Origin: Ligula intestinalis
Lineage: Eukaryota > Platyhelminthes > Cestoda > Diphyllobothriidea > Diphyllobothriidae
Reading direction: 5' to 3'
DNA: 64,000 nt
NCBI GenBank assembly: GCA_036362985.1
Contig: JAYGXS010000003.1
Coordinates: forward strand, 39,344,321 to 39,408,320
Of the stretch, positions 54,335 through 64,000 are shown piece after piece (position 1 is the stretch's first letter; each line of letters opens with the position of its first letter). The position numbers and the translations under genes were made by a program. A model generated the notes under the pieces. The model had not been told where the DNA came from. It searched no databases and was given only the letters and a program-made list of their open reading frames with translations.

Positions 54335-55357
54335 GTGAGAGCAATATACTCAAACTTTTGCATACCTCTGATACCAATATTATTCCTCTGTTTTTTTTCG
54401 AACTCGCAATCCTATTTTGGTTTTCGTGCTTCGGCCAAATATAGCGTCAGCTGACTAATCACTGGGCAGTCGTATTAAAAGGGATAAGGGAGTCTTAAAT
54501 AATGACTTACAACTTCTTTTTAAACTTATTTGAAACATATGTGGGTTCCATGTCAGGAAGAAGCCAGGCATGAGTCTGTGTCCGGTGGCTAGTTTAACTA
54601 AATGTTTGTAGTGTAGTCGCGTCTACTTTCTGGTGCCCTCGATCAGAGGTCTCCAGTCATTCCATAGGGATTTTCTGCAAATAGGACAGATCGAACTACG
54701 AGCATTTTGACTCTGCACTGCGTATCAGCGAGAAACTAATAATCGGGAGGTACTACTGACAGAGACCGAAGTGAGCGTCTTCGGTCTAGCTGGAGATATT
54801 CCGCGGCGGTACCTCGACTTCGGGCAGAGAAGATGTAAACATTGAGCTTGAGTCCAGTCGATCATGCAGCTACTCATGATTCCTCTTCTCCCACTGGAAT
54901 TGACTGCGTTGGTAACTTTTGTTGCGTTGATCGACTTCAGATGTAAGTTGGACGGTTCTAAGAGGACAATACACCCTTAATTTCGATGTATACGAGTTAT
55001 TCTTTCAACACAAAATGCAAAATGATAAAGGAAATTATTCAAGAAATCCTACCTACAGCTGTGTCAGTTTATGTATTCAAAATGGGGCGAAGTGTAAGCG
55101 TCGCGTTTTCATATTAATTTTCATTTAGACATAAGACATACACGGAGAATGTTTTGTCCCTAGAGGTTTCTCCATATAACTCGGGAGTAGTCAGTCTCGG
55201 AAACACCCAATTGGCCTTATCTGCACCTCAAGATTGTCCCCACTGTCTGGCTGCAAGAAATTGAATTTTCCGTTTTAGGCCGCAGAAGTCGAAATTATCA
55301 ATGAAAATCTGCGCAAGGTTATCCCTACCGTTCAAATTATTTCCTGACGTTTTTAGT

Positions 55358-55475
55358 CCACAAGGCATTTGACAGCACTGAGTGCAGCCTTGCAAAAAGA
55401 AGTCATCATGTTACAGGAAGCGGCAAACGGTACGGAGAACTTCGAAACTGAAGTCGACAAAAGGAAGAATTCTTG
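55358..55475 (+). CDS. Candidate terminal exon (C)
   Basis: After GACGTTTTTAG the frame reads STRHLTALSAALQKEVIMLQ, EAANGTENFETEVDKRKNS, then TGA. It starts in phase 0, compatible with candidate A or B. It looks helical and acidic/basic, with no recognised family. Exact start and stop are read by eye and may be off by a few bases. Confidence 0.35.
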
Positions 55476-57559
55476 ATAAGAATGTTCAGATTTCTTGTAG
55501 TTTTTAACGTTCCGATGTACCAATTTTGGCTCCTTTTATTTATAGAACCGCATTATAGTGTGATTTTATGTCATTTGTGTTCTTAGACGAGAAATCTGTA
55601 GTAACATTCATCTTGTTCCTGAAAACTCTACCAGAATGAACGTTACTAGTGGGTCTCTTGCCAATGGTATATCAGCGTTATATTTAGCGTAGTAAAAGAT
55701 GAAGGGGTAGGGGGAGGGAAGCCTCCTTGGCCGCTAGGAAGACTAATTGACCATGTTGAGGGACTGTGCCACCTAGAACAACAGCAACCACAAGTACCAG
55801 TTCTGGTTTCTTTGTTTTATTTCAGTAGTAGGCTATTGAAATCCAAACCACAAGTCTCTGTCGATTAGGGTGGTTTTGAAATTTAGGCTCGAGCAGCATA
55901 TGAATAGGGGAAAATTAGTTTTGGGATATTTAAGTTCAGCGCTTATACCCATGTACACATGTAAGAAGTCAACCTCGACAAACGTACGTTTTCGATTATG
56001 TATAATCGGGCCTCTACAGCAATGTAAGCGAATGTACAGTGGAGTTACATTGAGTAAGCAGGTGCATAGCTAATTGTCTGACACATCCGTTCTTATTCCT
56101 CTGACAGGATTCCTGGCCTCTTAATGCTCCCAACCCTCTTCCCCTATATATACTGCTGATTGGCTATTTAACATTTCGCTATTCTACCCTCCTTTATATT
56201 ACTGTACAGGCCTGCTTACAAATAATCGAAGACGTAAGTTTGCTAAACTTACCTCGTAGTTCGTCCTCAAATCCACTTATAGCTGGAAATGTTGCTTAAG
56301 CTGCCTCACATTGTCACAGGGTGAAAGCATCAATCCATGGACCTGTACTTTTAATTCAGAATAACGCAGTAATTTTACCATCAGATCCAAACCAACTTAC
56401 AAATTTGTTAAGCTTAGCGTCCATTCTGGTCGGAACCGCAAAATACGTTTAAAATAACTTTGTGCGTGTCTATCGAAAGCGCATTTGCACCATCGATCCG
56501 TACTGTTCGGCAAAGAATGTTTCATTCTTAGGATTCTGAGGAACGTACTAATCTTACTAAGCCCTTTTGACCAGAATGCACTATGGGGATTACATTTAGT
56601 AATTTCATGTCTACTTACCGATGCCTAGTAGCTCCTTCTATTTGCTTTTCCGTTCGAGTTCTGTGACCTTGAAGTAAAGCGACCATTTGAAGGACTTAAA
56701 TAACTTGATCTCAATTATGAGGAAAGTAGTTGATATGTAGGCTCCCAGCATTGCAAATCTCTGCCACTCTGATGCAAATAAATAGTGTCGCTATTCGTTA
56801 TTACGGTTAGGGAAGGTGACCATCGCAAAATTTTTCCCGCCACGGAGGATGCGAAGTCGCAGAACCCTCTGATTCGCTATGCAGTTGAACGCTGTCTTTG
56901 TGAAGAACAGACATTTATAGGAAGTCAGCTTTTTCCAGTAGGATTTACTAACTTGGTAGACTTGCCATCGTAAAAAGGCATAATTTTTTTAAAGATGCAT
57001 GACTTCCTGGATAAGAAGCAAAAGTACGAAAAGCCGTCCACTGCAAACAATTTGTTAACCACCTGAGTTACATGGGCCCACTTAATTATTTAAATCTGCA
57101 AAAATCCTCGAATATAACATAACTGACGCCGCTTACAGTCGACATTTATAGACGTGCGCTCCCTTTCAAGTTTTTATTGCGGTTGCAATACACACCATTC
57201 TCTCACTCATCCAACTTCGCAGCCCTTGATTTGAAACCAATCAGAAGTTTGAGAAAACCTATGAGAAGACTACGTTAAAAAGCTACGCAATGTGCCGCAT
57301 GCAAGTACTTGCAGAAGGAAGCGATGCTACGTCATTTCAAGGGGTTGAATTGCGTATTCTCATATGAAACTCAATTTAGTAATGATACCCATCTAAGAAT
57401 TTAAGAAGGTAAGTTTGGCGGATATACCTTTTTGATCAGGCCTTTATAATAACATAAGAGAAGTAGAGTAACAAAAGGTTACTTACCCAATAAAGGATAA
57501 GTATGGGAAAGGGTGTTGCGAGTTTTCAGGGGTCAGGCGTTATAATTTAATCCTATCAC

Positions 57560-57925
57560 GGACTGAAGGCGGGTAAAGGAGGCGTCCGACACTTAGCTAT
57601 GCTTCTGCTTCGTCGCTGTAGCGTGACGTTTCAGGGGGCGTGAAGACGCTTGCATAGTTCGTCTTTGGACAAGGGACTCTTAGGGTCTGTATAAACGCTT
57701 TCTACGGGCACAAAGTTGGGTTGATCAGTCGTATAGCCCCTGTCTTCGTCATCGCAACTATCAGTGGACGAGAACACTTGGAGGGTTTCGGCAATTCATG
57801 TGTTACTCGGAATGCTTGTTTGACGTTATTGGAAGTTCTGGAAGCAGGAGGAATACAAATAGACGCTGCAGAATATCGCGTGCATATGCAAATGACTGTT
57901 AACGGGGGCAACATCAGTTAAATAG
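57560..57925 (-). mobile_element. Penelope-like GIY-YIG remnant, locus E
   Basis: The minus strand reads NNVKQAFRVTHELPK, IVAMTKTGAIRLINPTLCP, stop, KAFIQTLRVPCPK, then PPETSRYSDEAEA. The order AFRV, AIRL, PxLC, FIQTL, P-P parallels locus D at 59.8 kb (AFRVIRKVPSS, AIRLRRPVPCV), so both belong to one lineage. An in-frame stop kills it. Confidence 0.65.
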
Positions 57926-58127
57926 AAGTAACCTCTTTAACAGCGATATGCAAATTAAATCACAATCTGCGCATTTCTAAAAATAAATGGTACACTAAGG
58001 CTTTCCAGTTCGAGATATTCCTAGTTTTCAGTACCGTGCTGAAAAACCAGTTTTGCCTCCTATTCCATGCTTCTTTCAGTAAAATCAAGGAAAATGATTT
58101 CCATATTACTGTACTTTCTGCCTACAG

Positions 58128-58340
58128 TCGTGGATGAAAACTACTGACGACCGGGTGCAAACCGAGTGCCCTTTCAATGAACTAACAGATTACACTGAGT
58201 TTTGCCTAAGAAATCTGAAGGAAAAGAAGTCTGACGCAGAAACAGCTTCTTTGCCTTTTATTTCACAGAGATTCCAAACACCAAAATCTGTGACTGGATC
58301 TCTCGACCTCGGGGATAGTGATCAGAGGCCCAGACTATAA
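58128..58340 (+). CDS. Candidate terminal exon of an unrecognised plus-strand gene (D)
   Basis: The acceptor is ACTTTCTGCCTACAG. The frame is phase 0: SWMKTTDDRVQTECPFNELT, DYTEFCLRNLKEKKSDAETA, SLPFISQRFQTPK, ending GDSDQRPRL then TAA. The acidic-polar composition and clean acceptor favour a real exon. It could join candidate A (phase 0). No AATAAA is seen nearby. Confidence 0.35.
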   Translation, partial: SWMKTTDDRVQTECPFNELTDYTEFCLRNLKEKKSDAETASLPFISQRFQTPKSVTGSLDLGDSDQRPRL

Positions 58341-59589
58341 AATCCATGGGAGCGTTCGACGCACTCAAGCGTATTTTCGTGTCTAAAAGGTGGTTGATGC
58401 GTTCTCTTTTTCTGTATAAAGCTTTCAGAGGTAGTATTTCATAGAAACCCACCCTCCCCTAGGCACTCAAGTGCAGTTTTAAGAAAAAGACTGCCGTTAG
58501 GGTAGGCAGCATTCGTCCATCTGGCAGGAAAAATTCAGATAGTTCACTTTGCCAAGATATCCGCGTTTGATATGGACTAATTACCAGGCCCTGTTTTGAG
58601 TGGCGTTGAGTTAAAATCAAAGGGGCACCCCATATCCAGTCCAAAATTAAGCTCTTAAACAACTACCATGCCGACTTATGTCTCCTTACTTGGCAGCATG
58701 CGCATTCAGAGCTGGCGGTCATACTTGATGCGATCACGGCTTGGCAGTCCATACATAAGTCGTTGAGAGTCAGGCTTGAATCTCGAAATGATTTTTGCCT
58801 CCGGCCTGTGAGCAACTCCTACGCTGATTAGTGTGAGAAGGCGACTGAAAGCTTCCTAGGCATTCTTCAGGGATAGTAACCCTTACCAAAATTGGCGGCC
58901 AGATGAATTTTGTCGCATTGGCGCATGCAGCGGCTGGTAAAGTTGTGCGTGTATTCATTTGCTCCAAGCACCCGTCAACGATATTGTTATTAAAAATCTT
59001 GTCTCCAAGTCCACTGCAATGCGTCTTAACACACCTTCGACAACCGCATCTTTGACTGGGTGGTTGCTGTTGGAGCTGAGTACTCGTGTGGTATTAATCG
59101 CCCTCATGAAGGCTTTAGTTTTTAGGCTTCATAAATGTAAGTGAAAGAATAAAACATTAAAGAACACTAGCTAGTTTTTTCCCTTCTCCTTTGTCGTGAA
59201 TTTATGTACAGGAAGAGGGTGTAGGTAGGTTCGCTGAATGTCAGAGACTGATCCTAATTGATGACACAAAAAGGTATCTTCCACCTATCAAGTCCAAAAT
59301 TTCGGTCTCTGGTAACAGAATACTGGCAAATACAGTCGTTATAAGACCGCCACAGCTATGATACCCGAAATTGGCGAAACTATTAGCGTGCTCTACACCT
59401 GCTCGCAGGTTGTCACATCAGACTGGAGGCCTTGAAGGTTTTCGGCATGCCCGTTCAATCAAATTAAATTTGCGAAAATTCCCATTGAAAATTTTAGATG
59501 AATTGGCGAACATACATTTTTCGATAAATCCTCGTCAGGCCTTTACATTTATATTGTAATTCCGCGAATAAGCTATGCGGGTTAGGATA
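58341..59589. other. Intergenic block
   Basis: Short open frames only. The gene-like words at 58960-59140 and 59371-59559 resemble no known family. I see nothing supportable. Confidence 0.4.
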
Positions 59590-60065
59590 AACATAGTACG
59601 GTTGTCGGGGGTGAGGGGGTATCGGGGTCAAAATCTGATCAGCGTTAGGGGGACTGGTAGTCGGCTGAGATGATAAGCTGCTGGTCGCACGAGCCGGCGC
59701 TTGTCCAAAAGAGGACGAGAACACATCCCAGCATGGTTAGGAAAGGGCCAACTAAAAAGTAAAAACAGTTCCACTCTAGCGCACCTAGTAGACTCAGACC
59801 ATCGTGTGGATGCCAAAAAGGCCTTTCGAGTGATCCGTAAGGTACCCTCAAGCTATTCAAAATTTATCGGACAGCGTCTGTTGGCTACGACAGAAGCGGC
59901 CGCCATCAGGCTACGTCGACCGGTCCCGTGCGTCTGAAAGAACTTCGTCGCGGCGCCGCAGTTACCATGGGCCAAAGCCGTTAATCCAACAGTCAGTAGC
60001 TTATCACCTGGGCCGACTACCAGTCCCCCCTAACGCCGACCACGATTCCCTCCCTTCCATCTGCT
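59590..60065 (+). mobile_element. Penelope-like GIY-YIG C-terminus with inverted flanking copies, locus D
   Basis: The plus-strand frame 59701-59937 reads STLAHLVDSDHRVDAKKAFR, VIRKVPSSYSK and RQ-like LLATTEAAAIRLRRPVPCV, then stop, KNFVAAPQLPWAKAVNPTV: a Penelope-type C-terminus. Its downstream tail (59997-60040) recurs inverted at 59642-59683 (GCGTTAGGGGG, ACTGGTAGTCGGC, GATAAGCT). The minus strand there encodes the matching SSLSSQPTTSPPNAD. Confidence 0.72.
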
Positions 60066-62740
60066 CTGATAACCAAACGATTTTTCTACCAACCCACATA
60101 GTTTATTTACTTAATTTCCATATAACTGTGAAGGCCGGACGAGAATTTATCGAAAACAAACGCATGTTCACCAGTTCATCAAATTAGTTTCTGGAGGAGT
60201 AATTAGATTGTCCTGACTGCCAGTTCCTCCGAAATAAACGTAAAGATGGGCATAACATTAAAGAATACCATAGCACCGCCTGGTCGGAGGTTTACCCGTT
60301 TAACTTTCGCGGATAATCGTGTAGCAGGGCTGACTGTGATGTCTGAATCAATGTTCAGACCGATTCAGCCATTTTTCAGTCTGTAATTTGGTGTATACGA
60401 TGTGTAGGATAGTTGTTTTTTTTACTTTTGGGGGATCTTGGAATGAGGGAAAGACCATTACCTACACGCTAGGCATGCATCGGTCGGCTGATCAACAAAA
60501 TTAAGCTTGAGTGTTCCATTGCCAACAACGTTGCATCTAGTTCGCAGATCAGATATGTTACAAAGGAGAATTCGCATGGCACCTGACGATTCTCCAGCAA
60601 GCTTTATATTGTCTTAATGTACTCTGTCCTGTTCAATGCGAACTTAGGAAAACTTCGCACGACCATGCACCATGAAAGGAACAAAAATGCGTGCCAAAGA
60701 AGGATCTTCGTTTCGTCCGTCGCTTCCGTCGGGTTGAGGATAGACTACATTGCTGCACCCATTTTGGCAACGTTGGCATCAGCTTTGTTAAATGGGGCCT
60801 CATACCTCATACCTCAACATCTGCCTTTGTTTGTCTCTCAGTTTCTTTGACAACAGGTTACTTACCAGTTTTCTATTTTTGGCGTGACTATTAGTCGGCA
60901 TTTAGGCTACTTGTCACCGCAGGTGGTGGTCACTTATCTTGTTCATCGTATACTGTATGTCCGGGTAGGCGAAGTTGATCGAGGGGATCGATCGGGATAA
61001 GAAGCTGACCTCCAACCAGCATCAGAATTTCAGCCTTCCGGACAAAAATTCGAGATGGAGAAGGAAGAAACAACCAGTTATTCCTTCATGATGTCCCCGT
61101 CTGCCAGTTGTTCGCAGACCGGAGGTGTGACAATCCGCGATCAGCGCCACTGCGTTGAATAACTTTGCCTTCGCGCGTGACAACTTGCCTCTAGGCTCTT
61201 GGTCGACCGCTGCTAGAGATGTCCACGTTGTCCGGTCCACCTCACTTTCCCGTTCGGTTCGTTGCTCGAGCCGTGCATTAGCTCGAAGCAATCGAGTCAA
61301 GTAACCCCAACGGCAGATACTGACTCACAGACTGCGTGAAGACATAGCTGACGTTTGGTAGAGCCCTTTGCAAAACTCCTTTCTCACAGTAGAAAGCTGA
61401 TTTAACCTACCTTGTTCTCCCTGACTTCTGATTTTGGAAACCTCCGTTTTGTCGACGCAACCACTTCATCAGAGGCAACCATCACGTCGCGATTCAAACG
61501 CAATTATGAAATCCTGTCGATATTCGTAAGTCAGAAGGCTGATCAATAACCACATCAATATCCGTCACGAATGATGAAATTTCAGCTAGTAGTGATTCAA
61601 TTACCAGTCATCAAGTAATTATTGCAACAAAAAGCACCAACTTCCGATGAAGAACTGGTGGCTGGAGGGTAAAAAATTTGCCTCTCGAGAGGCCCCTATT
61701 TATGCACAGTTTCGGCTTCTGCGCAGGTGTCTCGATAACAACGTTTTGCCGAAAATATGTTGAATACAAATCTCTGGTCAACACAGATCTGTCGGGACGC
61801 ACAGAATTGTCACACGGCAGACGAACGACCTGAGTGCTTCTTCAAGACTGTCAATCGAGATTACACAAATACCGTTAGAGGATTGAGCAAGGAACCCCTA
61901 GGCACTGTTAGTTCAGGGGGGATAAAAATGCTTCAGCGGAGGGTAGCCGATTGAATCCGCGAATGGAGAATGATTCGCGACGTAGCACTGGAGACTAAGC
62001 TCCGGAAGCTGCCTGGTTCAACGTAAGGCGAACGTAAGACAAACTGGTACACAGTCTGTCCTCAAAGGAACTAAATGAAGAACAGATGCAAGTGTTCAGG
62101 TATGAGGCTTTATTTAACACAGCTGACGCATAATCTTCCAACATGATAACAGCAATCGAGTAAGTCCTCAGCCCGGCGGAAGCATCAAAAGAAACAAAGG
62201 AGCGCGTGACTAGCTAATCAGGTCTACGACCGCACGAGACTTGTGTGTATCTTTTAAAAGGGAAGTCGAACCTTAGAACTTCCTGTCCTTACCTTGTGAC
62301 CCCCGCGGCCTTTATCAATGTACGTTAGACGATTCGAGTTCCATTTTTAACATCCGGAGACAAACATATTACGTGCGCCGAATTCCTTGGCCTGTGGGGA
62401 GTCCTCTGCAAATGTTCAGATTGTAGAATTTTCGTTCCCCGCATTTTTATTGGTTTATTTATTTTTCATGTAGCTCCAGTGCACTATGACACAAGAGACA
62501 GATTAAGCTATAGAGTCGTCCAATGGCGTGTGAAGATGGATGCCACCATCGACCAATCGGCGTCTAACAAGAGTGTCATCTGGCTTCACATGATTGTTGA
62601 CAGCTGTCAACTTACACGTTAACCGAAGTCCAGTTTACAATCAGGGCTAGGGGGAATCACAAGTGGTTAAGGAGACTGAAATTCAGAAGACATAGAATAT
62701 TCTTCACTTAATAGAAGGGCCAAAGGGGGAAGTTTGTCCC
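60066..62740. other. Intergenic region upstream of the SLC6 gene
   Basis: It contains the repeat at 61135-61470 shared with 9120-9515. An acceptor-like TTCTTCACTTAATAG ends near 62713, just before the SLC6 start. Otherwise nothing is recognised; frames at 60617-60894 and 61757-61954 are not convincing. Confidence 0.45.
61135..61470. repeat. Dispersed repeat, second copy of 9120-9515
   Basis: It aligns colinearly with the copy in perlecan-like intron 9 through several shared words of 10-19 nt, with many substitutions. Confidence 0.6.
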
Positions 62741-62975
62741 ATGGACTGTTGCAGGACGTATTCACGGAAAGGCGAGATTTCCAGGACGTTTACTGATGAG
62801 GTCCAAATGAGTGACCTGGGTGCCGGTGAGGAAGACAATACGAGTCCAAGTGATCCAAAACGCAAGCGGGACACATGGGCCCGTCCCATCGAATTCTTCC
62901 TGGCCCTCATTGGTTATTCCGTTGGCCTGGGGAATATCTGGAGATTTCCGTATTTGGTAATGCAAAACGGCGGAG
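62741..62975 (+). CDS. SLC6-family sodium-dependent neurotransmitter transporter, first coding exon (partial)
   Basis: Plasma-membrane symporter that takes up a neurotransmitter or amino acid with Na+ and Cl-. The exon encodes an acidic cytosolic N-terminus ([20 protein letters not shown]), then [20 protein letters not shown] and [12 protein letters not shown]. This is the start of transmembrane segment 1, with the unwound Na+-site motif [10 protein letters not shown] of the family. The donor is G|GTTAGT after 62975, phase 1, and the next codons would continue the NGGGAF motif. Two in-frame starts exist, 62741 and 62807 (MSDLGAG). The second gives a more typical short N-terminus. The remaining exons (about 500-600 residues) lie beyond the right edge. 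The substrate cannot be told from this exon. Confidence 0.9.
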
Positions 62976-64000
62976 GTTAGTTTCGCGACGACTCAAGATA
63001 TTTTAATGCGAACTTTTTTTTTAGTTTACCATAAAATCCTTAGCAGCCCATCCATTCGCCTTTATTTGTTTCAGTTCATTTTTTCATTGAATGTTGCCCT
63101 ACTCCAAAGTTTCGATTAAGTCCAAAAATAATAAGAGGACAAGTTCACTCCAAAGCTTTCAAGAGAGAAAGTTATAAGATAAACCACACAGGGAATCAAT
63201 ATGCAGAAATCGTGACTAGCTTGGGCTGAGGTCCATGGGTGGTACGATTAAAGACGGAATTAGTAAACCTTAAAGGATCGCTTGTAACAGAAAAGACAAT
63301 TCGGCTAGGTTGGCATCAATGATAAGTAGAAATTGCACTTCCATGTTGCCTTATAAAAGCTTTTCAGAAACTGAAGTAGTTCTATATATTGTTCTTCGAA
63401 AACATCGTCTTTCTTGCATCAATCTTAACTTCTTGTTCAATAAAGATATTGGAGCACTTGTAAGGTGCGCTGAGTTCACAAATCTTATCACGACAGAATA
63501 AAAATTTCAAACTGCATTCTGCAGATTACAGAAAAATGACATTTTTTACCGAAACTGACTTTGTAGCATTGCTAAGATTAGCGCAACAGGCATACCGGTG
63601 GGTTGCTTCCGGTTTTGCACCTACGTATTTCATAATTCATTATTCATCAAAACACTGGATACAACCTAAACAATTTAGAGGTGCAATAAGTCTCCACGCC
63701 AGACAGGAAAGTGAAATTTAATTAAAACGCAGAATGCCGTCCTCATTGCTGATGCTGTGTGTCAAATACGGCTGAAAAATTTGCCCAGCAGTATAAAAAC
63801 AGTCAGGATGAAAATAATTGTATTTAATAATCAAACCAGTAACTCTCGGTATCAGCCGATTTTTGCTTAAATAAAGCTTGGTTGGGTAGTTTATTCCCTA
63901 CAATACTTCTCTTCATTGTCAACTAGTACTGAAAAATTTAATAGAACGGATAGACGTTTTTAGGCTTGACATATGATGACATCTGAATACATGTATTACA
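62976..64000 (+). other. SLC6 gene intron 1 (partial)
   Basis: About 1 kb with no sign of the next conserved exon and no recognised repeat. Confidence 0.65.

Larger units (their letters stand above)
53816..57560 (+). other. Intergenic or intronic block with candidate exons
   Basis: It contains the candidate exons at 54099-54218, 54215-54334 and 55358-55475. The remainder (55480-57560) shows only short open frames and an old purine-rich tract near 55700. Confidence 0.4.

Noticed and set aside
60617..60894. Overlapping frames of 77 and 67 codons with hydrophobic stretches
   Set aside because: No domain or splice context; the two frames read the same DNA and neither is convincing.
1..64000. 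CRISPR array, rRNA genes, operon structure
   Set aside because: No regularly spaced repeats, no rRNA-like segments and no closely packed same-strand genes.

Overview
The window looks like nuclear DNA from a flatworm, most likely a tapeworm of the diphyllobothriidean type. This is inferred from gene-poor DNA with kilobase-scale introns, single-domain exons with GT..AG borders, and a dense load of Penelope-like retroelement tails, tRNA-derived repeats and small inverted-repeat transposons. Nothing looks bacterial or plasmid-like. There is one 10-N assembly gap at 19852-19861.

Left two thirds (261-40638, minus strand): the 5' portion of one very large gene for a secreted, perlecan-like basement-membrane protein. 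Twelve exons can be placed. Exon 1 encodes a signal peptide and Ig domain 1. Exons 2-7 encode six more Ig domains, and exons 8-12 encode one LDL-receptor class A domain each. The gene runs off the left edge. Reading phases agree at every junction except exon 8 to exon 9, which is unresolved. The introns hold nearly all the mobile-element debris.

40.7-49.3 kb: intergenic. It carries a mariner transposase pseudogene (minus) split by a roughly 570-bp inverted-repeat element with a near-perfect 8-bp target duplication, plus two weak candidate exons. A second copy of the split element lies in perlecan-like intron 1 and is itself interrupted by a Penelope-type tail.

49.3-52.1 kb (plus): a complete three-exon gene for the TFIIH core subunit p62 (GTF2H1/TFB1), with a predicted 658-residue product.

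52.1-62.7 kb: mostly intergenic. It holds Penelope-like GIY-YIG remnants at 57.6 and 59.6-60.1 kb, a segment bounded by hammerhead-like cores at 53.4-53.8 kb, and possible exons of an unrecognised plus-strand gene at 54.1-55.5 and 58.1 kb.

62.7-64.0 kb (plus): the first coding exon of an SLC6-family sodium-coupled neurotransmitter transporter, continuing beyond the right edge.

The three recognisable genes act in unrelated places (extracellular matrix, transcription and DNA repair, plasma membrane), and nothing suggests co-regulation. The most unusual material is in the repeats: tRNA-like cores inside inverted repeats, hammerhead-ribozyme-like cores at retroelement ends, a 1-kb foldback element, and a datable nested insertion.
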